Origin: Trinickia symbiotica
GTDB lineage: Bacteria; Pseudomonadota; Gammaproteobacteria; Burkholderiales; Burkholderiaceae
Reading direction: 5' to 3'
NCBI RefSeq assembly: GCF_002934455.1
Contig: NZ_PTIR01000029.1
Span: forward strand, 1-59,190
DNA length: 59,190 nt
Below the pieces are notes generated by a model. It saw only the letters and a list, made by a program, of their open reading frames with translations. It was not told the origin of the DNA and did not search any database. Made by a program: the position numbers and the translations under genes. This document shows positions 26,642 to 36,488 of this stretch, one piece after another (the stretch's first letter is position 1; the number at the start of each line of letters is the position of its first letter).

Positions 26642-27187
26642 ATGGAATTGACGCAAAGCTATACGCTGCCCGTGCCACCGCAACGTGCGTGGGAAGCGCT
26701 GACCGATGCCGAAGTCCTGCGCACCGCGATCCCCGGTTGCGAGCAGATACGCGCGGAGGGCGAAGACGCCTTCACATTCGCGGTCAATCTGTCCGTCGAT
26801 GGGGTCCGAGCGCGCTTCTCGGGACACATGCGCATGCTCGACACCGATCCGCCGCACACCTGCACGCTACGCTTCGAGAGCGATGCGGGCAGTGAGGCCG
26901 GCGCCGTCGGCAATGCGCGCGTCCATCTCGACGCCGACGGGGACGCGTCGACGACACTGTCGTATCAGGCCGAGAGCCAGGCGAATGGCTCAGCGGGGGG
27001 GCTGAGCAAGCTCGCCGACGAGTTCGGCAAGCGCTTTGCCGCTTGTGTGGCGGGTGACGGCTTCGGCGTCGTCGGCGATGCGCCGCTGCCGTCCGACCCT
27101 TCGGTGCAGCATGCGGCCGTTGCCGAATCGGCTCCCGCGGGAAAGGGAGCGAAGTGCTGGAAAGCGTGGACGACCCGCTCATCGTAA
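26642..27187 (+). CDS. CoxG-like SRPBCC family protein
   Basis: The 181-aa protein has the CoxG/polyketide-cyclase-like start MELTQSYTLPVPPQRAWEAL, then LRTAIPGCEQI and a VDGVRARFSG strand, matching carbon-monoxide-dehydrogenase subunit G proteins. Those help assemble or anchor molybdenum hydroxylases. No CO dehydrogenase genes are nearby, so its client is unknown. The last 30 residues (after SDPSVQHAAV) diverge from the family and end in a Trp/Arg-rich tail. Confidence 0.85.
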   Translation: MELTQSYTLPVPPQRAWEALTDAEVLRTAIPGCEQIRAEGEDAFTFAVNLSVDGVRARFSGHMRMLDTDPPHTCTLRFESDAGSEAGAVGNARVHLDADGDASTTLSYQAESQANGSAGGLSKLADEFGKRFAACVAGDGFGVVGDAPLPSDPSVQHAAVAESAPAGKGAKCWKAWTTRSS

Positions 27188-27367
27188 AACCAGCCTCGGT
27201 TTGAAACCCCGCCCTTCAAGGCGGCGAACCGGGACTCCGGCCCGAAGGCCGGTTCTGGGCAATGGCTTCTCGGGCGGCTGGGCTTTTCGAGCGCCGGTCG
27301 CCGCTTTCCTAGCCCAATCTTCCTGTCTTTGGTTAACGAGGGGCGGGAGTGCCGCCCTTCTCGTCCA

Positions 27368-27733
27368 TCACTCCGCCGAAGGCAGCAACGGATACGAAAT
27401 CGGGCCGGCCGGCTCCGATCGTGCGCCGGCCTCGGGCGGCGCCGGGCCGTCGGCGGCCCCGCTTTCGAGCCGGTAAAGCCAGGCCAGCAGCTCCGCTACC
27501 GCCTGATAGAGCTCGGGCGGAATCTTCGCGTCGAGGTCGACCTGCATCAGCAGCGAGACCATCTCGGGCGCGCGATGCACGTAGAGCCCTGACTCCTGCG
27601 CTCGCTGAATGATCATGTCGGCAAAAAGGCCGTAGCCCTTCGCCACCACACGCGGTGCGCTGCCTTCGCCCTTGCCGTCGTAGGCAAGCGCCGCCGCGCT
27701 TCGGCGTCGCGGGCGGCTCACGTGCCGCTCCAT
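27368..27733 (-). CDS. fhlB: FlhB C-terminal-domain homologue (FhlB-like)
   Basis: The 121-aa protein matches only the cytoplasmic C-terminal domain of FlhB/YscU export-switch proteins: AAALAYDGKGEGSAPRVVAKGYGLFADMI, then ELYQAVAELLAWLYRLE. The autocleavage NPTH motif and membrane domain of FlhB are absent. Such FhlB proteins can stand in for the FlhB C terminus in some bacteria. The start at 27733 lies inside the 3' end of the FliK-like gene (16-base overlap), so the two are translationally coupled. Confidence 0.85.
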   Translation of the reverse strand: MERHVSRPRRRSAAALAYDGKGEGSAPRVVAKGYGLFADMIIQRAQESGLYVHRAPEMVSLLMQVDLDAKIPPELYQAVAELLAWLYRLESGAADGPAPPEAGARSEPAGPISYPLLPSAE

Positions 27734-29289
27734 TCGAATGGATCGTCGAAGAGACCCTCGAGCGGCGTCGGCGACCCGCGCCATCCTTCTCCCGCACCGG
27801 ATGCGGTGACAGCGTCCGGCGCGGCGGTCGCGTCGTGCGCCTGCGCGTCGGTCGCGGCCGCCGCCGCGCGCGCGTAGGCCGCTGTCGCCGCCTGCACGGC
27901 ATCGGCCGTCGCGGCGGGATCGGCTCCGCCGACCTCCCGAATCGTCAGCCCCGTCAGCTCGATGCCGGCCGCGCGCAGCCGGCGGCCGAACGCCTCGCCG
28001 CCCGTGGCGAGCCGGGCCGCTCCGGCCGGACTTGCCTGCACGCGAACGACAAGGCTCGTCCCCTTCAGGACGAGATCGGCATCGACGGTCCCGAGCGTCG
28101 GCAATGCGAGCGTCAGGCGCGTGCGCCAGGCCTGCTCGTCCGGGGCCCCTTGCTCGCCGGGGCCGCGATAACGGTCGGGCTCGGGCTCGATCGTCCAGTC
28201 GAGCTTGGTGCCCGGCCAGACTTCGCCGGTCCAGCGGAATTGCTCGGTGGCGAGCAGATCGAGTTGCTGGCGCACGAGTGGAATCGTCGCCGGATGAATC
28301 GACGCAGCGACCGACGCGGGCGCGCCGCCAAAGGGGTCGCCGGACGCGCCGAGCCCGCTCGCCGAGCGGGCCGACGCGCCGGCTGCGCCCGTCGCCGCGG
28401 AGCGCAAGCTGTCGGCCGAGTTGCCGAAGGCCGTTGCCGCACCCGGCTGTCCCGGCAATGGGCGCGCGCCGGCATAGGCCGAAGCCGACATGCGCGGATC
28501 GCCGGGCAGCATCGGCGACGCGGACGACTGCGAACCTGTCGCGTGCTGCAGCAAGGCAGTGGCCAGCGCGGCGCCATCCCGGAGGACGCCTGCCGCCGAT
28601 GCAAAGGCCGATGAAGCTGGCGGCGCACCGAAGAACGCTTCGGAGCCGTCAGTGCCCGCGGAGGCCGGCTGCTCCCAATCGAACGAAAGCTGGGCGGCCG
28701 CCGCGGCGAGGCGGGTCTGCGGTTCGTTGGCAAGCAGGTCAGCCGGATAGCTGCCGGCGAGCCACTGCGCAAGATGCGATTCGTAGAAGAGGCCCGTTTC
28801 GGCCACCGTCTTTTCGAGCGCGGCCGCGAGGGCTTCGACGGGAAGCGCCGCGGCCGACGTCGCGGCGGTGGCCGCCGTCGAGCTCGCGGAGGCGGCGGCC
28901 CCGCCCGACATTGCGGTGCCGTCCGATGCGCTCGTCGCGGCGGCGCCCGAGCCAACCGACCCCGCGTCCGTGGCCGGTTGCGCGTCGATCGCGGGCGGTG
29001 CCGGCCAGATCGGCGCTTCGCCAAGTACGGGCTGCGTAGCCTCGCCGCCGAAGCGCGAGATGGCGTCGAGCGTCAGCGCGACCTCGGACAAGATCGCTTG
29101 CGCCGAGGCCGGCGGCGGCGCGTCGGCAACCGGAATCGCGCCGCCGATGGGCGCGGTGCTCGTATCGGTGGCCTCGGCGGAAGCGCCCGTTTGCGTCGTG
29201 GCCGTGCGTGCACCGGCGCCGACGTTCTCGATGAGGGCGTCGAGGCGGCTCGTCAGCATCGAGCCTAGCGTCGAGTCGATTCCGGTCAT
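27718..29289 (-). CDS. Second FliK-like hook-length-control protein
   Basis: The 523-aa protein is Ala/Ser/Gly/Pro-rich and probably disordered for its first 330 residues. A C-terminal domain (about 350-470) follows with the FliK-like beta pattern TRLTLALPTLGTVDADLVLKG and VVRVQASPAGAARL, then a low-complexity tail. It differs from the main FliK at 36489 and lies with fliS, fliT and fhlB. In Burkholderia this pairing is usual; the protein may tune export specificity together with FhlB. The exact role is inferred. Confidence 0.75.
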   Translation of the reverse strand: MTGIDSTLGSMLTSRLDALIENVGAGARTATTQTGASAEATDTSTAPIGGAIPVADAPPPASAQAILSEVALTLDAISRFGGEATQPVLGEAPIWPAPPAIDAQPATDAGSVGSGAAATSASDGTAMSGGAAASASSTAATAATSAAALPVEALAAALEKTVAETGLFYESHLAQWLAGSYPADLLANEPQTRLAAAAAQLSFDWEQPASAGTDGSEAFFGAPPASSAFASAAGVLRDGAALATALLQHATGSQSSASPMLPGDPRMSASAYAGARPLPGQPGAATAFGNSADSLRSAATGAAGASARSASGLGASGDPFGGAPASVAASIHPATIPLVRQQLDLLATEQFRWTGEVWPGTKLDWTIEPEPDRYRGPGEQGAPDEQAWRTRLTLALPTLGTVDADLVLKGTSLVVRVQASPAGAARLATGGEAFGRRLRAAGIELTGLTIREVGGADPAATADAVQAATAAYARAAAAATDAQAHDATAAPDAVTASGAGEGWRGSPTPLEGLFDDPFEWSGT

Positions 29290-29360
29290 GCTCGGGCCTC
29301 GTGTGCCGCGTCACCTGCGTGCGTAAGGAGTGACGGCTGGCGGCGTCTGATACGGCGCGG

Positions 29361-29690
29361 CTATCCCGCGCGGAACAACCCTTTCAACACGTGAGCCGGA
29401 CGCGGCGCCGAAAAAAAAACCTGCAGGCGCGCCATGCTCGGGTTGGCGAGATCGCGAATGGCGGCATCGTCGGCGAGAATCTGGCGGATGAGGTCGTACT
29501 TGCGCAGCCTTTCGCTCTCGTTGAGCGAGACGTCCGCGTCGATGGCGCAAAGCGCGTCGACGAGCACCCGATACTCGTCTTGCAGCTCGGTGAGCTCGTC
29601 CCACAGCGACTTGCGCGCCGCCGTCAGCATGCGTGCTGAAATGGCCGCAATCGCCTCGTAGCGGGCGAAATAGTCAGCTTTGGCGTTCAT
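29361..29690 (-). CDS. fliT: Flagellar export chaperone FliT
   Basis: The 109-aa all-helical protein (FARYEAIAAISARMLTAARKSLWDELTELQ) has the size, composition and position of FliT, immediately after fliS with an ATGA overlap. FliT binds the filament cap FliD and in enterics also restrains FlhDC. Sequence conservation in this family is low, so the call leans on context. A poly-A run at 29411-29419 lies in the gene's 3' part. Confidence 0.75.
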   Translation of the reverse strand: MNAKADYFARYEAIAAISARMLTAARKSLWDELTELQDEYRVLVDALCAIDADVSLNESERLRKYDLIRQILADDAAIRDLANPSMARLQVFFSAPRPAHVLKGLFRAG

Positions 29691-30121
29691 CGTTGTGCGT
29701 CCGGCGCTCCCTGCGCTGCTCTTTTTGCCACTTGATCGCTGATGCCGATCCAGGCTTCCTCCAACGTCGCGAGCAACCGATCGACTTCGATGAGGATCGC
29801 CTCGCTTTGCTCCAGGTTGGCGTCGAGCAGGCGGCGAACCATGTAGTTGTAAAGCGCGTCGAGCCGAAGTGCGAGGTCGCCGCCCACGTCCTTCTTCAAC
29901 GATGCCTGCAGGCCGCCGGCGATGATGTTCATCGCCTTGCTGATCGCTTCACCGCGCGGGCCGATATTGCCCTGCTGAAGGTGCATGCGAGCCTGCGCGA
30001 TCGCCTGGCGCGCCCCTTGGTAAAGCATGAGGATCAGCCGATGCGGATCCGCGCCCATCACCCCTGTCTCGACGCCGACGCGCGCGTAAGCGCTTGCTCC
30101 AGCGTTGCCTTGGGAAAACAT
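29687..30121 (-). CDS. fliS: Flagellin chaperone FliS
   Basis: The 144-aa protein carries the FliS hallmarks AYARVGVETGVMGADPHRLILMLYQGA and ISKAMNIIAGGLQASLKKD-type helices, ending in helical WIGISDQVA. FliS caps the C terminus of newly made flagellin before export. The start at 30121 gives the family N terminus MFSQGNAGASAY. A sigma-28 promoter lies about 150 bases upstream. The fliS-fliT-fliK-like-fhlB genes form one leftward operon. Confidence 0.95.
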   Translation of the reverse strand: MFSQGNAGASAYARVGVETGVMGADPHRLILMLYQGARQAIAQARMHLQQGNIGPRGEAISKAMNIIAGGLQASLKKDVGGDLALRLDALYNYMVRRLLDANLEQSEAILIEVDRLLATLEEAWIGISDQVAKRAAQGAPDAQR

Positions 30122-30267
30122 CGGCGCTTCTCCTTCTTCTTCAATGGTTCGCAATGTTGAACGCCAGGCGCAACCGCCCCGCTGCGGCGCGCGCACGCCG
30201 CAGGCCGAGCATGGGGCCGCGCCAGCCCCGGGCATGCCTCGCCGTGCATGCCTCGCTTATAAGGCGG

Positions 30268-30294
30268 TTATCGGATCGCAAAAGGAAAGCTTTA
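30268..30294 (-). promoter_or_regulatory. Sigma-28 (FliA) promoter of fliS operon
   Basis: The minus strand reads TAAAGCTT-N11-TCCGATAA, one base off the GCCGATAA -10 consensus and spaced exactly as consensus. It is the only promoter-like element in the 358-bp gap between fliE and fliS, and places fliS in the late flagellar class. Confidence 0.85.
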
Positions 30295-30479
30295 GCCGTA
30301 ATAACACGCAATTTAGGCAAATGACCTTTCAAAAAACGGCATTTTGAAAGCTGCATTCAATCTTCTGATGTAATACTCTTGTAGAGAGCCCGCTTTTCGC
30401 GACTCCCTGCCTTGGGAAAATCATCATGGGGGGCTGCCGTCGGCGAGCCGCCGAGCGGGGGCAAGCCGGCAACGTGCGA

Positions 30480-30821
30480 TCAGATCGACATCTGCATGAT
30501 CTCGTTGTAAGCCGTGACGAGCCGGTTGCGGACCTGCAGGCCGAACTGGAAGCCGATGCCAGCCTTTTGCATGTCGACCATCACGTCGTTGAGCGAGACG
30601 TTCGAAGCGCCGACTTCGAAAGCCTTCCACTCGTTGTCGGCCTTTTTCTGGTCGGAGCTGATCTTATCGAGCGAGCTTTTGAGCGCGGCGGCGAAGCTGC
30701 CGGCATTGGCCGCGCCCGCCTGCTCGCCGAGCGCGGACGCCTTCGAGCCGCCGGCGGCCTCGGCCGCCATCGCCTGCATCTGCTGCAGCGCGGATGTGAG
30801 CGGGTTGACTGGCACTGTCAT
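30480..30821 (-). CDS. fliE: Flagellar hook-basal body adaptor FliE
   Basis: The 113-aa protein has the FliE C-terminal signature [42 protein letters not shown] helices (about 76-113) that join the MS ring to the rod. The N-terminal half is Ala-rich. The start at 30821 ([12 protein letters not shown]) fits the family; longer readings have unrelated leaders. It is transcribed divergently from fliF across a 277-bp gap, which presumably holds the early flagellar promoters. Confidence 0.93.
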   Translation of the reverse strand: MTVPVNPLTSALQQMQAMAAEAAGGSKASALGEQAGAANAGSFAAALKSSLDKISSDQKKADNEWKAFEVGASNVSLNDVMVDMQKAGIGFQFGLQVRNRLVTAYNEIMQMSI

Positions 30822-31098
30822 CGTTTCTCCCTCTGCTCTGTTGTCCGGGCCTGGCGCTTTGGCCGCCTCGCCCATCCGTGACCTGGTAGCGGTTATGGAC
30901 GATAAGCATAGCAATGCCGCCTTTCCCAAACTTGCGAAACTGGGGGGTAAACCCGGTTCTATTCGACTGATGGCTTGTCAGCCCGGCATGGATAATCCCC
31001 CTCGTGAAAGTGTCTGCCCGTGCCGGCCTGGCCTACGTTTCACGTAGTCCTGCACCCGCACCGGACGGACACCCCCGCATCCCGGAGAACCCCGACGC

Positions 31099-32910
31099 AT
31101 GGATTCGCAGGCCAACTCTTTGATCAACCCCGACGCCCGCATGGGCCTCGCGGCCGGCGCGCAGCCGGGCGCGCCGGCCGCGGGCGCCGTGGCGGGCGCC
31201 GGCGGCGCCGGCGCGGGGGCGGCCGATTTCGGCGGCTTCGCCCAGCGCCTGTCGTCGCTCTCGCAGGTGCGCGGCAACCCGCGCGCGGCGCTGATCGTCG
31301 CCGTGGCCGTATTCGTCGCCGTCGTGGCTGCTCTCGTCCTCTGGAGCCGGGCCCCCGACTACCGTGTTCTCTACAGCAACCTGTCGGATCAGGACGGCGG
31401 CGCGATCATTACCGCGCTCCAGCAGGCCAATGTGCCTTACAAGCTCTCCGAAAACGGCTCCGCGATTCTCGTGCCGTCCGATCAAGTAGCCGAAGTGCGC
31501 ATGCGCCTCGCCTCGCAAGGGCTGCCGAAGAGCGGCTCCGTCGGCATGGAGCTGATGGACAACGAGCGGTTCGGCATCAGCCAGTTCGCCGAGCAGATCA
31601 ACTATCAGCGCGCGCTCGAAGGCGAGCTCGAGCGGACGATCGAATCGATCTCGGTGGTCCGCCGCGCGCGCGTGCACCTCGCGATTCCCAAGCCGACGGT
31701 CTTCGTGCGCGAGAAGGAAGCGCCGACGGCGTCGGTGCTCGTCAACCTCTTTCCGGGCCGCGCGCTCGACGAAGGACAGGTCGCCGCGATCACGCACATG
31801 GTGGCGTCGAGCGTGCCCGACCTGCCGTTCAAGAACGTGACCGTCATCGATCAAGACGGCAACCTGCTCACGCAGCCGGCGACGGGCTCGGGCCTCGATG
31901 CGAGTCAGCTCAAATACGTGCAGCAGGTCGAGCGCAACACGCAGCGCCGCATCGATGCGATCCTCGCGCCGCTCTTCGGCGCCGGCAACGCTCACTCGCA
32001 GGTCAGCGCCGACATCGACTTCGCGCAGAGTGAGCAGACGGCCGAGAGCTACGGTCCGAACGGCAACCCGCAGCAGGCGGCGATCCGCAGCCAGCAGACG
32101 AGCTTGTCGACGGAGATGGGGCAAACGGGCGCCTCGGGCGTGCCGGGCGCGCTCTCGAACACGCCGCCGCAGCCGGCCTCGGCGCCGATCGTCGCGGCCA
32201 GCGGGACCAGCGCGACGACGGCCGCCACGACGCCGCTAAGCGAGCATAAGGACGCGACGACGAACTACGAGCTCGACAAGCGCGTCTCGCATACGGAGCA
32301 GCCGATGGGCGGGATCCGCCGGATCTCGGCGGCGGTCGTCATCAACTATCAGCGCGTCGTCGATGCCAAGGGTCATGTGACGATGCAGCCGCTCGCCGCC
32401 GATCAGCTCGCGAAGGTCGAGCAGCTCGTGAAGGACGCGATGGGCTACGACGCGAAGCGCGGCGACTCGGTCAACATCGTCAACAGCGCATTCGAGACCG
32501 AGGTCGATCCGCTCGCGAACCTGCCGTGGTGGCGCCAGCCCGATGTGATCTCGCTCGCGATGCAGGCGGCCAAGTGGATCGGCATCGGCATCGTCGCCCT
32601 CGTCCTCTATTTCATGATGGTCCGGCCGGTGCTGCGCCGCGCGTTCCCGCCGCCGCAAGCGGCGACCGAGGCGGCGCGCCCGAACGTCGGCTCGCCCGAT
32701 GAGCCGGTGCTGCTCGACGGCTCGCCCGCCAACTCTTCACCCATCACGACGGCGCTCGAGCACGATAGCGACAGAGAGATCAACCTGCTCGCGTTCGAGA
32801 GCGAGAAGCAGAAATTCGAGCGGAACCTCGATTACGCGCGCACGATCGCGCGCCAGGATCCGAAGATCGTAGCCACCGTCGTCAAGAATTGGGTGTCCGA
32901 TGAGCGCTGA
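31099..32910 (+). CDS. fliF: Flagellar MS-ring protein FliF
   Basis: The 603-aa protein has two membrane spans, at about 63-82 (AALIVAVAVFVAVVAALVLW) and 494-513 (WIGIGIVALVLYFMMVRPVL). Between them are ring-building periplasmic domains (DYRVLYSNLSDQDGGAI; ARVHLAIPKPTVF). The C-terminal tail (about 555-603) is the FliG-binding region. The N terminus is unusually Ala/Gly-rich (20-43). It forms the MS ring around the export gate. It opens the fliFGHIJK operon and overlaps fliG by 11 bases. Confidence 0.97.
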   Translation: MDSQANSLINPDARMGLAAGAQPGAPAAGAVAGAGGAGAGAADFGGFAQRLSSLSQVRGNPRAALIVAVAVFVAVVAALVLWSRAPDYRVLYSNLSDQDGGAIITALQQANVPYKLSENGSAILVPSDQVAEVRMRLASQGLPKSGSVGMELMDNERFGISQFAEQINYQRALEGELERTIESISVVRRARVHLAIPKPTVFVREKEAPTASVLVNLFPGRALDEGQVAAITHMVASSVPDLPFKNVTVIDQDGNLLTQPATGSGLDASQLKYVQQVERNTQRRIDAILAPLFGAGNAHSQVSADIDFAQSEQTAESYGPNGNPQQAAIRSQQTSLSTEMGQTGASGVPGALSNTPPQPASAPIVAASGTSATTAATTPLSEHKDATTNYELDKRVSHTEQPMGGIRRISAAVVINYQRVVDAKGHVTMQPLAADQLAKVEQLVKDAMGYDAKRGDSVNIVNSAFETEVDPLANLPWWRQPDVISLAMQAAKWIGIGIVALVLYFMMVRPVLRRAFPPPQAATEAARPNVGSPDEPVLLDGSPANSSPITTALEHDSDREINLLAFESEKQKFERNLDYARTIARQDPKIVATVVKNWVSDER

Positions 32911-33895
32911 AGGGGTCACCAAGAGCGCGCTGCTGCTGATGTCGCTCGGCGAGGAAGAAGCGGCGCAGGTGTTCAAGTTCCTCGGGCCGCGCGAGGTGCA
33001 GAAGATTGGCGCGGCGATGGCCGCGCTCAAGAACGTGACGCGCGAAGAGGTCGAGAACGTGTTGCAGGACTTCGTCAAAGAGGCGGAGCAGCACACGGCG
33101 ATGTCGCTCGATTCCAGCGAGTACATCCGCTCGGTGCTGACGAAGGCGCTCGGCGAGGACAAGGCCGGCGCGCTCATCGACCGCATTCTGCAAGGCGGCG
33201 ACACGAGCGGCATCGAAGGCCTCAAATGGATGGATTCGCCGGCCGTCGCCGAGCTCATCAAGAACGAGCATCCGCAGATCATCGCGACGATCCTTGTTCA
33301 CCTCGATCGCGATCAGGCTTCCGAAATCGTCGCCTGTTTCACCGACCGGCTGCGCAACGACGTGCTGCTCCGGATCGCGACGCTCGACGGTATTCAGCCG
33401 GCCGCGCTGCGCGAGCTCGACGACGTGCTGACGGGTCTGCTCTCGGGCAGCGACAACCTCAAACGCAGCCCGATGGGCGGCGTGCGCACGGCGGCGGAAA
33501 TCCTCAACTTCATGTCGAGCTCCCACGAAGAGACGGTGCTCGAGAACATCAAGCAATACGACGCCGAACTCGCGCAAAAGATCATCGACCAGATGTTCGT
33601 CTTCGAAAACCTGCTCGACCTCGAAGACCGCGCGATTCAGCTCCTGCTCAAGGAAGTGGAGTCGGAGGCGCTCATCATTTCGCTGAAGGGCGCGCAGCCC
33701 GCACTGCGGCAGAAGTTCCTGTCGAACATGTCGCAGCGCGCGGCCGAATTGCTCGCCGAAGACCTCGACGCACGCGGGCCGGTGCGCGTGTCCGAAGTCG
33801 AGACCCAGCAGCGGCGCATCCTCCAGATCGTGCGCAACCTCGCCGAGAGCGGGCAGATTGTGATCGGCGGAAAGGCGGAAGATGCCTATGTCTGA
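32900..33895 (+). CDS. fliG: Flagellar motor switch protein FliG
   Basis: The 331-aa protein shows all three FliG parts: the N domain bound to FliF (GVTKSALLLMSLGEEEAAQVFKFL), a middle domain with the EHPQIIA motif (about 126-132), and the C domain carrying the torque helix (MFVFENLLDLEDRAIQLLLKEV). It couples stator movement to rotor rotation. It overlaps both neighbours, and fliH starts 14 bases before its stop. Confidence 0.97.
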   Translation: MSAEGVTKSALLLMSLGEEEAAQVFKFLGPREVQKIGAAMAALKNVTREEVENVLQDFVKEAEQHTAMSLDSSEYIRSVLTKALGEDKAGALIDRILQGGDTSGIEGLKWMDSPAVAELIKNEHPQIIATILVHLDRDQASEIVACFTDRLRNDVLLRIATLDGIQPAALRELDDVLTGLLSGSDNLKRSPMGGVRTAAEILNFMSSSHEETVLENIKQYDAELAQKIIDQMFVFENLLDLEDRAIQLLLKEVESEALIISLKGAQPALRQKFLSNMSQRAAELLAEDLDARGPVRVSEVETQQRRILQIVRNLAESGQIVIGGKAEDAYV

Positions 33896-34556
33896 TTCGC
33901 GCGGCTCGGACAAAGGACAGCTCTCGGCTTACCAGCGCTGGGAGATGGCCTCGTTCGATCCGCCCCCGCTGCCCGACCCGGCGGCCGAAAGCGCGCTCGA
34001 GGCGGAGCTGCAGCGGCTGCGCGAAGCGGCACACGAGCAAGGGTTCGCGTCGGGACACGTCGCCGGTCAGGCGCTCGGCTATCAGGCCGGCTTCGACCAG
34101 GGCCACGCCCAAGGCTTCGAAAAAGGCCGGCAAGAAGCGCTCGCCGAGGCCGCGCGGATCAGCGCGCTCGCAGGCGTTTTCAAGTCGGCGCTCGAGGGCG
34201 TGCAAAGCGAGCTCGCCGAATCGCTCGTCGCGCTTGCGCTCGACATCGCTCAACAAGTCGTCCGCCAGCACATCGCGCATGACCCGACGGCGCTCGTCGC
34301 CTGCGCCCGCGAGGTGCTCGCCGCCGAGCCGGCCCTCACCGGCTCGCCCCAACTGATCGTCCATCCGGCCGATTTGCCGGTCGTCGAAGCCTATCTGAAA
34401 GAAGAGCTCGAATCGCTCGGCTGGCAAGTGCGCACGGACCCGGCCATCGAGCGCGGCGGCTGCCGCGCGCAAGCGGCGAGCGGCGAGATCGACGCGAGCG
34501 TCGCCACACGCTGGGAGCGCGTGGCGGGCGCGCTCGGCAAGGTGAGCCAATGGTGA
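33882..34556 (+). CDS. fliH: Flagellar export ATPase regulator FliH
   Basis: The 224-aa protein has a run of GxxxG-like repeats typical of FliH ([20 protein letters not shown], then [13 protein letters not shown], about 50-85). A C-terminal FliH/YscL domain follows ([18 protein letters not shown]...[12 protein letters not shown]). FliH dimers hold FliI and bind the C ring. Two nearby ATG codons (33882 and 33888) are possible starts. It overlaps fliG and, by 7 bases, fliI. Confidence 0.95.
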   Translation: MPMSDSRGSDKGQLSAYQRWEMASFDPPPLPDPAAESALEAELQRLREAAHEQGFASGHVAGQALGYQAGFDQGHAQGFEKGRQEALAEAARISALAGVFKSALEGVQSELAESLVALALDIAQQVVRQHIAHDPTALVACAREVLAAEPALTGSPQLIVHPADLPVVEAYLKEELESLGWQVRTDPAIERGGCRAQAASGEIDASVATRWERVAGALGKVSQW

Positions 34557-35989
34557 CGGCCCGAACCGCCGCGCCGTCGCTGCGCATGCCGCTTTCCACT
34601 CCCGATCCGGCGCTCGCCGGCAATCCGCATCTCGCCGCCTGGCGCGCGCGGCTCAACGCGGCCGGCGAGCGCAATGCGCTCGCGCGCCCGCTCTCGTCGT
34701 GCGGGCGCCTCACACGCGCCGCGGGCCTCGTGCTCGAAGCCGTGGGCTTGCGGCTCGGCGTCGGCGCCGAATGCATGATCGAGTTGCCGCCCGGCAGCTC
34801 ACTGCCGATGGCCGAGGCCGAAGTGGTCGGCTTCGCCGCCGACCGGCTCTTCCTGATGCCGACGACCGAAGTTGCCGGCCTCTTGCCCGGCGCACGCGTC
34901 TTTCCGCGCGAGAGTGCACCCGTCGCCGATCCGCTCGCCGGGGCCAAGCGCCTGCCGGTCGGCTGGGGCATGCTCGGGCGCGTCGTCGATGCATCGGGGC
35001 GGCCGCTCGACGGCTTCGGCGCGCTCGACGCCGGCGCTGATGCGCCGCTCTCCTCGCCTTCGATCAATCCGCTCCAGCGCGAGCCGATCCAGCAAGTGCT
35101 CGACGTCGGCGTGCGCGCGATCAACGCGCTGCTGACGGTCGGGCGCGGCCAGCGCATGGGTCTCTTCGCGGGCTCGGGCGTCGGCAAATCGGTGCTGCTC
35201 GGCACGATGGCGCGCTATACGAGCGCCGAGGTCATCGTGATCGGTCTCATCGGCGAGCGCGGGCGTGAAGTGAAGGAGTTCATCGAGCAGATCCTCGGCA
35301 GCGACGGCCTGGCGCGCTCGGTCGTCGTCGCGGCCCCCGCCGATGTCTCGCCGCTCTTGCGGATGCAGGGTGCCGCTTACGCGACCTCGCTCGCCGAATA
35401 CTTCCGCGATCAGGGCAAGCATGTGCTGCTGCTGATGGATTCGCTCACGCGCTACGCGATGGCCCAGCGCGAAATCGCGCTCGCGATCGGCGAGCCACCC
35501 GCGACGAAGGGCTATCCGCCCTCGGTGTTCGCCAAGCTGCCGGCGCTCGTCGAGCGCACGGGCAACGGCCCGGCGGGCGGCGGCTCGATCACGGCGTTCT
35601 ACACGGTGCTGACCGAAGGCGACGATCAGCAGGATCCGATCGCCGACGCGGCCCGCGCGATTCTCGACGGCCATATCGTGCTTTCGCGCGCGCTCGCGGA
35701 GTCGGGGCACTATCCGGCCATCGACATCGAGGCGTCGATCAGCCGCGCGATGACCGCACTCATCGACGACAGACATCTCGAGCGCGTGCGCATGTTCAAG
35801 CAGTTGCTCTCGCGCTACCAGCGCAACCGCGACCTGATCAACGTCGGGGCGTATTCGAGCGGGCGCGACGCGCTGCTCGACCGTGCAATCGCGCTCTACC
35901 CGCGAATGGAAGCGTTCCTGCAGCAAGGCTATCGCGAATGTGCGCCGTTCGCGCCGAGCCTCGACTTGCTCGGCGCGTTGTTCGAGTAA
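34550..35989 (+). CDS. fliI: Flagellum-specific export ATPase FliI
   Basis: The 479-aa protein has the F1-beta-like ATPase core with Walker A AGSGVGKS (about 207-214), [10 protein letters not shown], the Walker B-type strand [18 protein letters not shown], and the family phrase [15 protein letters not shown]. It forms the hexameric ATPase that assists unfolding and loading of export substrates. The N-terminal extension of about 45 residues is variable. Confidence 0.97.
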   Translation: MVTARTAAPSLRMPLSTPDPALAGNPHLAAWRARLNAAGERNALARPLSSCGRLTRAAGLVLEAVGLRLGVGAECMIELPPGSSLPMAEAEVVGFAADRLFLMPTTEVAGLLPGARVFPRESAPVADPLAGAKRLPVGWGMLGRVVDASGRPLDGFGALDAGADAPLSSPSINPLQREPIQQVLDVGVRAINALLTVGRGQRMGLFAGSGVGKSVLLGTMARYTSAEVIVIGLIGERGREVKEFIEQILGSDGLARSVVVAAPADVSPLLRMQGAAYATSLAEYFRDQGKHVLLLMDSLTRYAMAQREIALAIGEPPATKGYPPSVFAKLPALVERTGNGPAGGGSITAFYTVLTEGDDQQDPIADAARAILDGHIVLSRALAESGHYPAIDIEASISRAMTALIDDRHLERVRMFKQLLSRYQRNRDLINVGAYSSGRDALLDRAIALYPRMEAFLQQGYRECAPFAPSLDLLGALFE

Positions 35990-36013
35990 CGAGGCAGACC
36001 CAGGAGTCCGGCG

Positions 36014-36469
36014 ATGACGAACGATTTTCCGATCAAGACGCTGATCGATCTGGCCCAGGACGATGTCGACGCGGCCGCGCGGCAGCTCGGTCGCGTCCAG
36101 CGCGAACGGGCCGATGTCGAAGCGCAGCTGGAAGCGCTGATCCGCTATCGCGACGAATACCACGCGAGCTTTTCGACGGCGGCGCAATCGGGCATGCCGG
36201 CCGGCAACTGGCGCAACTTCCAAGCGTTCATCGACACGCTCGACGGCGCCATCGAGCAACAGCGGCGCCTGCTCGCGGCGGCCACCTCGCGCGTCGAGGC
36301 GGCCAAGCCCGAATGGCAGCGTCAGAAGCGCAAGCTCGGCTCGTACGAGGTGCTGGCCGCGCGCGGCGAAGCCGCCGAGGCGCGCGTCGCCGCGCGGCGC
36401 GAGCAGCGCGAAGCGGACGAGCATGCCGCGAAAATGCTGCGCATGGAGCGCCGCGATCAGCTGAACTGA
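36014..36469 (+). CDS. fliJ: Flagellar export stalk protein FliJ
   Basis: The 151-aa protein is a long antiparallel coiled coil (FPIKTLIDLAQDDVDAAARQ, then RVEAAKPEWQRQKRKLGSYEVL) as in FliJ, which sits in the FliI hexamer pore like F1-gamma. The charged C-terminal end (AVARREQREADEHAAK-like, ending RRDQLN) is typical. It lies 24 bases after fliI. Confidence 0.93.
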   Translation: MTNDFPIKTLIDLAQDDVDAAARQLGRVQRERADVEAQLEALIRYRDEYHASFSTAAQSGMPAGNWRNFQAFIDTLDGAIEQQRRLLAAATSRVEAAKPEWQRQKRKLGSYEVLAARGEAAEARVAARREQREADEHAAKMLRMERRDQLN

Positions 36470-36488
36470 CTGTCAGAGGACTTTTCCC

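Noticed and set aside
34799-36424. 541-codon leftward frame opposite fliI and fliJ
   Set aside because: Arg/His/Asp-rich antisense shadow without domain signal; FliI and FliJ occupy the other strand.
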